Positions 1 to 5,867 are shown, counted from the stretch's first letter. The stretch is 6,935 nucleotides of DNA from an uncultured Lachnospiraceae bacterium (GCA_910588595.1 CAJUQU010000219.1:1-6935); one strand, 5' to 3'. Numbers and translations: made by a program. Notes: generated from the letters alone by a model not told the origin.

Positions 1-19
1 AAGGTTTTTGCAGAGTATC

Positions 20-41
20 AAACATAGAAAACTCTATGTTT
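20..41. repeat. Short hairpin
   Basis: A perfect 9-base inverted repeat (AAACATAGA / TCTATGTTT) encloses a 4-base loop (AAAC). On the + strand the downstream arm ends in TTTT and is then followed by GACCCC, so it is only a weak terminator candidate for a gene lying left of the window. It could equally be an end structure of an old mobile element. Confidence 0.4.
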
Positions 42-339
42 TGACCCCAGCATCAAATCATTGAGATATAAAGAATTGAACATATATAGAAGTCTATTCC
101 CTACAAAGGTTTTTGAGTATTTCTCTATGGCCTTTGCAGTTTCCAAAATGGAATATCGCAAAAATTAAGAAAACTTTGCTTACATTTGCCTTAAAAATAA
201 GTAAACATGCCAAATTTAAGGTTGAAATGATGCCTATACGAACGTAATGAGCAGACACTAAATACGGCATTTCTAGAGGGAGAGTATTTTAAAATCGATG
301 TGGCAGTATGGAGTAGATGATATGAAATTGAAAAGAGAC

Positions 340-511
340 CACGACAAGCGCATGAATGAACATTTTGTTAACAAAACTAATTAAGTATGCAGAATAACTT
401 TTCAAAGTTGAATCTTTATACAAGGTGACTTGAAATACTTATAAAAAGTGTCCAGATTTTAAGTTCTGGTAACACTCTGTTCATAGTTTATTCATTCATG
501 CGTTTGTCGTG
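340..511. repeat. 21-base inverted repeat with one mismatch
   Basis: Positions 340-360 and 491-511 are reverse complements over 21 bases with a single mismatch (position 348 against 503), separated by 130 bases. A further 6-base match (322-327 against 524-529) lies in the same register outside the arms. This is far beyond chance for so short an interval. Both arms, each read on its own strand, fall on codon boundaries and spell His-Asp-Lys-Arg-Met-Asn-Glu, the mismatch being AAG against AAA for lysine. The meaning is unknown: it may be two opposed copies of a short coding fragment, or the closing stem of a folded RNA. Confidence 0.75.
447..476 (+). repeat. Hairpin inside the large inverted repeat
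   Basis: AGTGTCCAGA (447-456) pairs with TCTGG plus ACACT (465-469 and 472-476), leaving a 2-base bulge (TA) and an 8-base loop. It lacks a downstream T run and is therefore not a standard terminator. It sits within the loop of the 340-360/491-511 stem and would be one branch of any multi-branched RNA formed there. Confidence 0.45.
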
Positions 512-559
512 AAAAGACATAGTTTTCATGCAGAAGACGTTCGTATATAGTATATAATA

Positions 560-602
560 GAAAGGATATAAAAGGTGCTGGTCGAGTGAAAAAATCCTTT
601 CA
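560..602 (+). promoter_or_regulatory. Possible leader hairpin that competes with the aroQ ribosome binding site
   Basis: GAAAGGAT at 560-567 is complementary to ATCCTTTC at 594-601. The same GAAAGGAT occurs again at 723-730, where it contains the likely Shine-Dalgarno sequence of aroQ (start at 740). Segment 594-602 can therefore pair either with 560-567 (8 pairs) or with 722-730 (9 pairs), which would hide the aroQ ribosome binding site. This is the geometry of a translational switch, but it is inferred from complementarity alone. No known riboswitch family is recognised. It requires a transcript starting upstream of 560. Confidence 0.3.
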
Positions 603-695
603 GATATGGGATTCGAGAAACAGTTTTTGGCATGTGATAATGTTTGATGGTATTGAGCATAGGGTGATATAGACAGATTTGAAGTGATTTTCTAC

Positions 696-719
696 AGAAC
701 CGGATTTAGAACCAGATTT
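696..719. repeat. Two tandem 12-base repeats upstream of aroQ
   Basis: AGAACCGGATTT (696-707) is followed directly by AGAACCAGATTT (708-719), differing at one base. Looser GATTT-ending copies precede them at 671-680 and 681-690. They lie just before the aroQ ribosome binding site and could be a protein-binding site or the product of replication slippage. Confidence 0.6.
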
Positions 720-739
720 TATGAAAGGATCATTGAGAA

Positions 740-1195
740 ATGAAAATATTAGTGATAAACGGACCAAACCTAAATTTTCTCGGAATCAGGGAAAAGGGGA
801 TTTACGGTACACAGAACTACAATTACCTGGTGGATTTGATCCAGAATAAGGCAAAGAGCACCGGCAGTGCAATCGAGTGTTTCCAGTCCAACCATGAAGG
901 CGCCATCATAGACAGACTGCAGGAAGCCTATTTTGACGGTACGGAGGGCATTGTCATCAATCCAGGCGCATTTACGCATTATTCCTATGCGATCCGTGAC
1001 GCGCTTGCGAGCATCACTGTTCCAAAGGTGGAAATACATATCTCAGATATCACGCAGCGCGAGGAATTCCGGCGCATTTCCGTGACCAAAGAAGTATGCG
1101 ATCACCAGATCTACGGGCAGGGGCTGGACGGGTATCTGATGGCAATTGACTATGTGCTCGGGAAAACCTCTCCAAATGTCAAAAATAATAGTTGA
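740..1195 (+). CDS. aroQ: Type II 3-dehydroquinate dehydratase
   Basis: A cytoplasmic enzyme of the shikimate pathway that converts 3-dehydroquinate to 3-dehydroshikimate by anti elimination, acting as a dodecamer in known family members. At 151 residues it is full length for the type II family and is unrelated to type I AroD. Visible signatures are the N-terminal NGPNLN motif (residues 7-12), Arg17 and Tyr22 on the flexible active-site lid, INPGAFTH (73-80) with Asn74 and His80, VEIHIS (97-102) with Glu98 and His100, and Arg111 in the REEFRR stretch. All expected catalytic residues are present. The ATG at 740 is preceded by AAAGGA at 724-729 with 10 bases of spacing. The gene ends 75 bases before efp. 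In many Clostridia a pepP-type aminopeptidase gene lies between these two genes; it is absent here. Sequence upstream offers a possible RNA switch over the ribosome binding site. Confidence 0.96.
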   Translation: MKILVINGPNLNFLGIREKGIYGTQNYNYLVDLIQNKAKSTGSAIECFQSNHEGAIIDRLQEAYFDGTEGIVINPGAFTHYSYAIRDALASITVPKVEIHISDITQREEFRRISVTKEVCDHQIYGQGLDGYLMAIDYVLGKTSPNVKNNS

Positions 1196-1220
1196 AATAT
1201 TGTTGATTTTGTTATAAAAT
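1192..1220 (+). promoter_or_regulatory. Candidate efp promoter
   Basis: TTGAAA (1192-1197) and TAAAAT (1215-1220) are separated by 17 bases, a good fit to a sigma-A promoter. The -35 box overlaps the aroQ stop codon. A start point near 1227 would give an efp leader of about 45 bases, so efp can be transcribed independently of aroQ, although read-through is also possible since no terminator separates them. Confidence 0.5.
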
Positions 1221-1270
1221 GGTTAACGGATTGTAAACGTGAAAAGTGAATATTAGGAGGAATAGTTTTT

Positions 1271-1828
1271 ATGATATCAGCAGGAGATTTCAGAAACGGT
1301 ATTACGATAGAGTATGAGAACAGCATCTATCAGATCATCGAGTTCCAGCATGTAAAGCCTGGTAAGGGAGCTGCGTTCGTCAGGACAAAGCTCAAGAACA
1401 TCATCAGCGGCGGCGTTGTGGAGAAGACATTCAGACCGACTGAGAAGTGTCCGCAGGCGCGTATCGACAGGAAAGAGATGCAGTACTTATACGCAGATGG
1501 CGATCTATTTTATTTTATGGATACAGAGAACTATGAACAGATCGGTCTCAATGCGGACAAGGTGGGCGATGCGCTCAAGTTCGTGAAGGAGAATGAGATG
1601 GTCAAGGTATGTTCGCACAACAACAATGTGTTTGCGATTGAGCCGCCCTTGTTTGTGGAGCTTACAATCACGGAGACAGAGCCGGGCTTCAAGGGAGATA
1701 CAGCTACAGGTGCGACAAAGCCGGCTACAGTTGAGACGGGTGCGACAGTTGCAGTTCCCCTATTTGTAGAGACAAATGATGTCATCAAGATTGACACCAG
1801 GACAGGCGAGTATCTGTCAAGAGTATAG
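1271..1828 (+). CDS. efp: Translation elongation factor P
   Basis: EF-P binds the ribosome between the P and E sites and stimulates peptide bond formation on stalled polyproline stretches. The protein has 185 residues, the usual length, and the three expected beta-barrel domains (about 1-64, 65-126 and 127-185). The domain I loop reads KPGKGAA (29-35), with Lys32 at the position that carries the modification in lysine-type EF-Ps. The Pro30-Gly31-Lys32-Gly33 context resembles the Bacillus type, which carries 5-aminopentanol, rather than the E. coli type, which carries beta-lysine; this inference rests on the loop only. The C-terminal signature includes GDTATGATKPA (142-152) and ends with IDTRTGEYLSRV. 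The start at 1271 has AGGAGG at 1255-1260 with 10 bases of spacing. No EF-P modification gene (epmA, epmB or ymfI type) is present in the window. A stem-loop terminator follows. Confidence 0.97.
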   Translation: MISAGDFRNGITIEYENSIYQIIEFQHVKPGKGAAFVRTKLKNIISGGVVEKTFRPTEKCPQARIDRKEMQYLYADGDLFYFMDTENYEQIGLNADKVGDALKFVKENEMVKVCSHNNNVFAIEPPLFVELTITETEPGFKGDTATGATKPATVETGATVAVPLFVETNDVIKIDTRTGEYLSRV

Positions 1829-1858
1829 GCAATCGCTTTTATTGGACTGAAATAGATG

Positions 1859-1908
1859 AAGACAATGAGAAAATCGGTTTTATAGTACGTTTTTCTTGTT
1901 GTCTTTTT
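1859..1908 (+). terminator. Intrinsic terminator after efp
   Basis: A 15-base-pair stem forms between 1859-1873 and 1891-1905 (13 Watson-Crick pairs and two adjacent G-U pairs) around a 17-base loop, followed by a short T run (1904-1908) and more T-rich sequence. It starts 30 bases after the efp stop codon. The stem is A/U-rich, so efficiency may be moderate. Confidence 0.65.
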
Positions 1909-1926
1909 GTGTTGTAAAAAGACAGC
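1898..1926 (+). promoter_or_regulatory. Alternative hairpin that overlaps the efp terminator
   Basis: GTTGTCTTTTT (1898-1908) pairs with AAAAAGACAGC (1916-1926) over 11 base pairs, one of them G-U, around a 7-base loop. Its left arm is the right arm and T run of the efp terminator, so the two structures cannot coexist. It has no T run of its own on the + strand. It could act as an antiterminator or mRNA 3'-end stabiliser, or simply be the 5' end structure of the downstream transcript. A purine-rich tract (1928-1939) follows. Confidence 0.4.
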
Positions 1927-1975
1927 TGCGGAGGAGGGGATCCGATCAATATAATAAAAAGGAGTATCAAATACG

Positions 1976-2893
1976 ATGGAATTTACAAATTTTACAACAC
2001 TGGTGAGAGATGAAGTGGATCGCAGGACTGGTGACAATTACAAGGTAAGGCTCAATGATGTAAGGAAAAACAATGGCATCGTGCTCAGAGGGCTAACGGT
2101 GATGCAGGATGACAGCAATATTTCGCCGACCATATATCTGAACAACTACTATGAAGAGTATGCCAAAGGCAGGGCGACACTCGTCAATGTCGTCAACGAC
2201 GTTATGGATACATATTATAGAAATAAAGTCAACCAGAGTGTGGATATGCGGTATTTTTTGAATTATGAAAGCGTGAGGCGCTGTGTGGTGTATAAGCTTG
2301 TCAACACAGAGAAAAACAGGGAACTGTTAGAGGATGTTCCACATATAGAGTTTCTGGACTTGTCGATTGTATTTCAGTGTATGATCGCACAGGAGGATCT
2401 TGGAAAAGCTTCAATACTGATACACAATGTACACATGAAACTGTGGGACGTGTCAGTAGAGAATCTCTATCAGGCGGCAAAGGAAAACACACAGCGTCTT
2501 CAGAGATATGAGATTAAAAGCATGACGGAAGTGCTGTATGAGATCATGAGTGAGGAGGGGCAGGATGCGTGTGGCTGCAACGATTGTATGGCAGAGTGTA
2601 CAGGCAGTATTCCAATGTATGTGCTCAGCAACAAGAGCAGGGTGGAGGGGGCAGCCTGTATCCTATATCCCAATCTGGTCGAAGACTTTGCGGAGGCGAT
2701 CGGCAGCAGCTATTATATCATTCCGTCCTCTGTCCACGAAGTACTGCTTCTGCCGGCAGAACATGAGGAGGAGAGCGCGGAGATCAAAAATATGATCCGG
2801 GAGATCAATGATACACAGGTAGGGAAGGAAGAAATCCTATCTTACTCGCTATATTTTTACGACAGGGAAGAGGGAAAGATCATCAGACTGTAG
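1976..2893 (+). CDS. DUF5688-like protein of unknown function
   Basis: A 305-residue protein that I recognise, from recalled motifs, as a member of the DUF5688 family found mainly in Lachnospiraceae; no biochemical function is known to me. Family-like segments are SPTIYLNNYYEEY (50-62), PMYVLSNKSR (213-222) followed by an AACILYP stretch, an IIPSSVHEVLLLPA segment (248-261), and YFYDREEGKII near the C-terminus (293-303). There is no signal peptide or membrane segment, so it should be cytoplasmic. Just before the PMYVLSN segment lies a cluster of four cysteines (Cys199, Cys201, Cys204, Cys208) in an acidic context; it looks like a possible metal-binding insert and I do not recall it as a family feature. 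AAGGAG at 1959-1964 with 11 bases of spacing supports the start. No strong terminator follows. It has no evident functional link with efp or ppdK. Confidence 0.85.
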   Translation: MEFTNFTTLVRDEVDRRTGDNYKVRLNDVRKNNGIVLRGLTVMQDDSNISPTIYLNNYYEEYAKGRATLVNVVNDVMDTYYRNKVNQSVDMRYFLNYESVRRCVVYKLVNTEKNRELLEDVPHIEFLDLSIVFQCMIAQEDLGKASILIHNVHMKLWDVSVENLYQAAKENTQRLQRYEIKSMTEVLYEIMSEEGQDACGCNDCMAECTGSIPMYVLSNKSRVEGAACILYPNLVEDFAEAIGSSYYIIPSSVHEVLLLPAEHEEESAEIKNMIREINDTQVGKEEILSYSLYFYDREEGKIIRL

Positions 2894-2940
2894 AAATAGG
2901 CAGAAAATAACATTTTTTCAAAAATTTCCTTGATAAATTC

Positions 2941-2969
2941 TTGACAATTTACCATATTATGTTTATCAT
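2941..2969 (+). promoter_or_regulatory. ppdK promoter
   Basis: A perfect TTGACA (2941-2946) and a TATCAT (2964-2969) are separated by exactly 17 bases within AT-rich DNA. This is the best sigma-A-type promoter in the window. Transcription would start near 2976, giving a leader of about 67 bases before ppdK. Confidence 0.75.
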
Positions 2970-2983
2970 TTATTACATGCAGT

Positions 2984-3005
2984 GTGCCGTTGGTTCCAAC
3001 GGTAC
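2984..3005 (+). promoter_or_regulatory. Hairpin in the ppdK leader
   Basis: GTGCCGTTG (2984-2992) pairs with CAACGGTAC (2997-3005) over 9 base pairs, one of them G-U, around a GTTC tetraloop. It lies close to the predicted 5' end of the ppdK mRNA and has no T run, so it is more likely an mRNA-stabilising 5' hairpin than a terminator. TTGGTT (2990-2995) could alternatively pair with AACCAA (3017-3022), close to the ribosome binding site AAAGGAG at 3029-3035. Confidence 0.5.
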
Positions 3006-3042
3006 CTATGTAAAGTAACCAATTCAGTAAAGGAGAAAAACA

Positions 3043-5685
3043 ATGAGTAAAAAGTGGGTATATTCATTCAAAGAAGGCGACATGAGCATGCGTAATCTTC
3101 TCGGCGGAAAGGGTGCAAACCTTGCAGAGATGACAAGCATCGGACTTCCTGTACCACAGGGCTTCACGATCACCACAGAAGCTTGTACGCAGTATTATGA
3201 AGACGGACGTAAGATCAATGACGAGATCATGGCTCAGGCTATGGATGGTGTAAAAGAGATGGAAGAAGTAAACGGAAAGAAATTCGGAGATCTGAAGAAT
3301 CCTTTACTTGTATCTGTACGTTCCGGTGCGCGTGCATCCATGCCTGGTATGATGGATACTATCTTAAACCTTGGTTTAAATGACGAAGTGGTTGATGCGA
3401 TGATCAAGGGCAATCCGGATCCGGCATTCGAGCGCTTTGTATATGACTCTTACAGACGTTTCATCCAGATGTTCTCAGACGTTGTTATGGAAGTTGGCAA
3501 GAAGTACTTTGAGCAGCTGATCGATAAGATGAAAGAGGAGAAGGGTGTACAGTACGATGTTGACCTCACTGCAGCAGACTTAAAGACACTGGCTGAGCAG
3601 TTCAAGGCAGAGTACAAGAATCAGCTTGGAAAGGATTTCCCTTCTGATCCTGTAGAGCAGTTAAAGCTGGCGATCGAGGCTGTATTCCGCTCATGGGACA
3701 ACCCTCGTGCCAACGTATACCGTCGTGACAACGATATCCCTTATTCATGGGGTACAGCTGTAAACGTAATGCCGATGGTATTTGGAAACTTGAATAACGA
3801 GTCAGGTACAGGTGTTGCATTCACACGTGATCCGGCTACAGGCGAGAAGAAGCTCATGGGTGAGTTCTTAAAGAACGCACAGGGTGAGGATGTGGTTGCC
3901 GGTGTTCGTACACCGATGCCGATCGCGCAGATGGAGCAGGAGTTCCCAGAGGCATATGCAGAGTTCATCAAGGTATGCGAGACTCTTGAGAACCACTACC
4001 ATGACATGCAGGACATGGAGTTCACGGTTGAGAACAAGAAGCTGTACATGTTACAGTGCCGCAACGGTAAGAGAACAGCACAGGCAGCTTTGAAGATTGC
4101 CTGCGACCTAGTAGATGAGGGACACAAGACAGAGGCAGAGGCAGTTGCAATGATCGATCCTCGTAACCTCGACACATTGCTGCATCCTCAGTTTGATACC
4201 GCAGCATTGAAAGCTGCAACACCGGCAGGCAAGGGACTTGGCGCTTCACCGGGAGCTGCGTGCGGTAAGATCGTGTTTACAGCAGAGGATGCTGAGAACT
4301 GGAATGCAAGAGGCGAGAAGGTTGTCCTTGTACGTCTTGAGACATCACCGGAAGATATCACCGGTATGAAGGCTTCCCAGGGTATCCTCACAGTTCGCGG
4401 CGGTATGACATCACACGCAGCTGTAGTTGCACGTGGTATGGGTACATGCTGTGTATCTGGATGCGGCGACATCGCTATGGACGAGGAGAACAAGAAGTTC
4501 ACATTGGCAGGAAAAGAGTACCATGAGGGAGATTTCATCTCGATCGACGGTACAACAGGAAATATCTACGACGGTCAGATCCCGACAGTTGACGCTCAGA
4601 TTGCTGGCGAGTTCGGCAGAGTAATGGCATGGGCTGACAAATATAGAACACTGAAAGTTAGAACAAACGCAGACACACCGGCAGACGCAAAGAAGGCAAG
4701 AGAGCTCGGTGCAGAAGGTATCGGTCTCTGCCGTACAGAGCATATGTTCTTTGAGGAGGACAGGATCGCTGCATTCCGTGAGATGATCTGCTCTGACACA
4801 GTAGAGGAGAGAGAGGCAGCGCTTGAGAAGATCCTGCCTTACCAGCAGAGTGACTTCAAGGCACTTTACGAGGCTCTTGAAGGAAATCCTGTAACGATCA
4901 GATTCCTCGATCCGCCGCTGCATGAGTTCGTTCCTACAGACGAAGCAGACATCGAGAAGCTTGCGAACGCACAGGGCAAGTCTGTGGAGGATATCAAGAA
5001 CATCATTGCTTCACTGCATGAGTTCAACCCGATGATGGGACACAGAGGATGCCGTCTTGCTGTAACGTATCCTGAGATTGCCAAGATGCAGACAAAGGCT
5101 GTTATCCGCGCAGCGATCGAAGTAAAGAAAGCTCACGCAGACTGGAATGTAAAGCCTGAGATCATGATTCCGCTTGTTTGTGAAGTAAAAGAGCTCAAGT
5201 TTGTAAAGAAAGTAGTTGTTGATACAGCGGATGCTGAGATTGCAGCATCAGGCATTCAGTTAGAGTACGAAGTAGGTACAATGATCGAGATCCCAAGAGC
5301 AGCGCTCACAGCGGATGAGATCGCTAAGGAAGCTGACTTCTTCTGCTTCGGTACAAATGACCTGACACAGATGGCATTTGGTTTCTCTAGAGATGATGCT
5401 GGTAAGTTCTTAAATGCTTACTATGATACAAAGATCTTCGAGAACGATCCGTTCGCAAAGCTTGACCAGACAGGTGTAGGCAAGCTGATGGAGCTTTCTC
5501 TGAAGCTCGGCAAGCCAGTAAATCCGAAGCTCCACGTAGGTATCTGCGGCGAGCACGGCGGCGATCCTTCTTCCGTAGAGTTCTGCCATAAGATTGGTTT
5601 GGACTATGTGTCTTGCTCACCGTTTAGAGTGCCGATCGCTAGGTTGGCGGCGGCGCAGGCGGCGATTGCCAATGTAGGAAAATAG
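3043..5685 (+). CDS. ppdK: Pyruvate,phosphate dikinase
   Basis: This cytoplasmic enzyme interconverts pyruvate + ATP + phosphate and phosphoenolpyruvate + AMP + pyrophosphate; in anaerobes it serves either PPi-dependent glycolysis or PEP synthesis. The 880 residues match the full-length bacterial family (about 874 in Clostridium symbiosum). The N-terminal ATP-grasp domain (about 1-345) shows GGKGANLAEM (21-30, Lys23), SVRSGARASMPGMMDT (91-106, Arg93), and Glu326 and Gln338. The swivelling phosphohistidine domain (about 390-515) has GGMTSHAAVVARGMG with His458 as the phosphorylated residue and Thr456 as the usual regulatory threonine. The PEP/pyruvate barrel (about 530-875) has Arg564, Arg620, the Glu749 region, FGTNDLTQ with Asn772 and Asp773, and GICGEHGGDP with the acid/base Cys835. 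All key residues are present. AAAGGAG lies 7 bases before the ATG. Codon use looks like that of a highly expressed gene. Confidence 0.98.
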   Translation: MSKKWVYSFKEGDMSMRNLLGGKGANLAEMTSIGLPVPQGFTITTEACTQYYEDGRKINDEIMAQAMDGVKEMEEVNGKKFGDLKNPLLVSVRSGARASMPGMMDTILNLGLNDEVVDAMIKGNPDPAFERFVYDSYRRFIQMFSDVVMEVGKKYFEQLIDKMKEEKGVQYDVDLTAADLKTLAEQFKAEYKNQLGKDFPSDPVEQLKLAIEAVFRSWDNPRANVYRRDNDIPYSWGTAVNVMPMVFGNLNNESGTGVAFTRDPATGEKKLMGEFLKNAQGEDVVAGVRTPMPIAQMEQEFPEAYAEFIKVCETLENHYHDMQDMEFTVENKKLYMLQCRNGKRTAQAALKIACDLVDEGHKTEAEAVAMIDPRNLDTLLHPQFDTAALKAATPAGKGLGASPGAACGKIVFTAEDAENWNARGEKVVLVRLETSPEDITGMKASQGILTVRGGMTSHAAVVARGMGTCCVSGCGDIAMDEENKKFTLAGKEYHEGDFISIDGTTGNIYDGQIPTVDAQIAGEFGRVMAWADKYRTLKVRTNADTPADAKKARELGAEGIGLCRTEHMFFEEDRIAAFREMICSDTVEEREAALEKILPYQQSDFKALYEALEGNPVTIRFLDPPLHEFVPTDEADIEKLANAQGKSVEDIKNIIASLHEFNPMMGHRGCRLAVTYPEIAKMQTKAVIRAAIEVKKAHADWNVKPEIMIPLVCEVKELKFVKKVVVDTADAEIAASGIQLEYEVGTMIEIPRAALTADEIAKEADFFCFGTNDLTQMAFGFSRDDAGKFLNAYYDTKIFENDPFAKLDQTGVGKLMELSLKLGKPVNPKLHVGICGEHGGDPSSVEFCHKIGLDYVSCSPFRVPIARLAAAQAAIANVGK

Positions 5686-5690
5686 AGGAA

Positions 5691-5816
5691 CGCAAATATT
5701 TTTACTTCACAACGCTTGTTATTACGAGGAAAGATGTGCAGGAGTACATGAAACACCATTCCGAGTATACAAAGGCGAACCGATTTAAAGATATTATTTG
5801 CAAAATCTATATATAA
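5691..5816 (+). pseudogene. Possible C-terminal remnant of an unidentified gene
   Basis: Starting just after the ppdK stop, in a different frame, 41 codons stay open to a TAA at 5814-5816. The frame is open back to 5643 within ppdK. The translation looks protein-like, rich in Lys, Tyr, His and Arg, with segments such as VITRKDVQEYMKHHSEY and KANRFKDIICKIYI. There is no plausible start with a ribosome binding site; the only ATG (5748) would leave 22 residues. It may be the tail of a gene cut by insertion or recombination, or chance coding character. I cannot assign a family. Confidence 0.3.
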
Positions 5817-5820
5817 TTAT

Positions 5821-5867
5821 CGAAAGGGAGGCTTTGGCTTCCCTTTCGTGTATCTGAAAAAGATACA
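5821..5867 (+). promoter_or_regulatory. Two adjacent hairpins upstream of the accessory operon
   Basis: The first hairpin pairs CGAAAGGGAGGC (5821-5832) with GCTTCCCTTTCG (5837-5848) over 12 base pairs with one G-U and a TTTG loop. The second follows with no gap: TGTATCT (5849-5855) pairs with AGATACA (5861-5867) around a GAAAA loop. Neither is followed by a T run, so neither is a standard terminator, although the first may help end ppdK transcripts. A TATAAT at 5812-5817 lies just upstream but has no good -35 box. Together with the terminator that follows, they form a compact structured leader. Confidence 0.6.

Larger units (their letters stand above)
234..547. repeat. Outer 11-base inverted repeat enclosing nested inverted repeats
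   Basis: The sequence TATACGAACGT at 234-244 recurs as its exact reverse complement at 537-547. The roughly 314-base interval contains the 21-base inverted repeat 340-360/491-511, the palindrome 363-376 and the hairpin 447-476. The outer and inner arms are not in the same symmetry register, so this is not one simple palindrome. A MITE-like element or a structured RNA are both possible. No target-site duplication could be recognised. Confidence 0.35.
1..739. other. AT-rich intergenic region without a convincing gene
   Basis: No open frame here has both a start with a good ribosome binding site and recognisable protein content. Composition is clearly more AT-rich than the genes that follow. 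The stretch holds several inverted repeats (listed separately), a perfect 14-base palindrome at 363-376, a 7-base inverted repeat at 189-195/215-221, and a 7-base pair at 382-388/435-441. Promoter-like sequences are weak: a TATAAT at 553-558 without a good -35 box, and an extended -10 (TGTGATAAT, 633-641) with a poor -35 at 612-617. Either could drive aroQ. I see no tRNA, rRNA or CRISPR repeat. The density of inverted repeats suggests a remnant of a small non-coding element or a structured RNA rather than an ordinary spacer. Confidence 0.6.

Noticed and set aside
298..384. 28-codon ATG frame in the left intergenic region, overlapping the left inverted-repeat arm
   Set aside because: The purine-rich GAGGGAGAG lies too far upstream for a good ribosome binding site, the frame is short, and no family is recognised. 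It is kept only as part of the inverted-repeat finding.
488..690. Minus-strand open stretch of about 65 codons ending at the right inverted-repeat arm
   Set aside because: It has no start codon until its last few codons, and long open stretches are expected by chance in such AT-rich DNA.
1..739. CRISPR array, tRNA or rRNA in the gene-free left region
   Set aside because: No regularly spaced repeats and no tRNA- or rRNA-like segments were seen.
1928..1939. Very strong Shine-Dalgarno-like purine tract (GGAGGAGGGG) before the DUF5688 gene
   Set aside because: No start codon lies at a usable distance and the frame leading to the annotated start contains a stop; the AAGGAG at 1959-1964 serves the gene instead.
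1950..1955. TATAAT as a promoter -10 box for the DUF5688 gene
   Set aside because: A start point there would fall on the ribosome binding site, and no suitable -35 box is found 17 bases upstream.
1531..2037. Minus-strand open frame of 168 codons across the efp end and the DUF5688 start
   Set aside because: It is the shadow of efp and the spacer, crosses a terminator, and resembles no protein family.
4411..4923. Minus-strand open frame of 170 codons inside ppdK
   Set aside because: It is antisense to the strongly conserved phosphohistidine domain of ppdK, has low-complexity cysteine-rich content and no ribosome binding site.
5821..5848. First post-ppdK hairpin as a standard intrinsic terminator
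   Set aside because: The stem is strong but no T run follows on either strand; the hairpin at 5879-5921 is the true terminator candidate.
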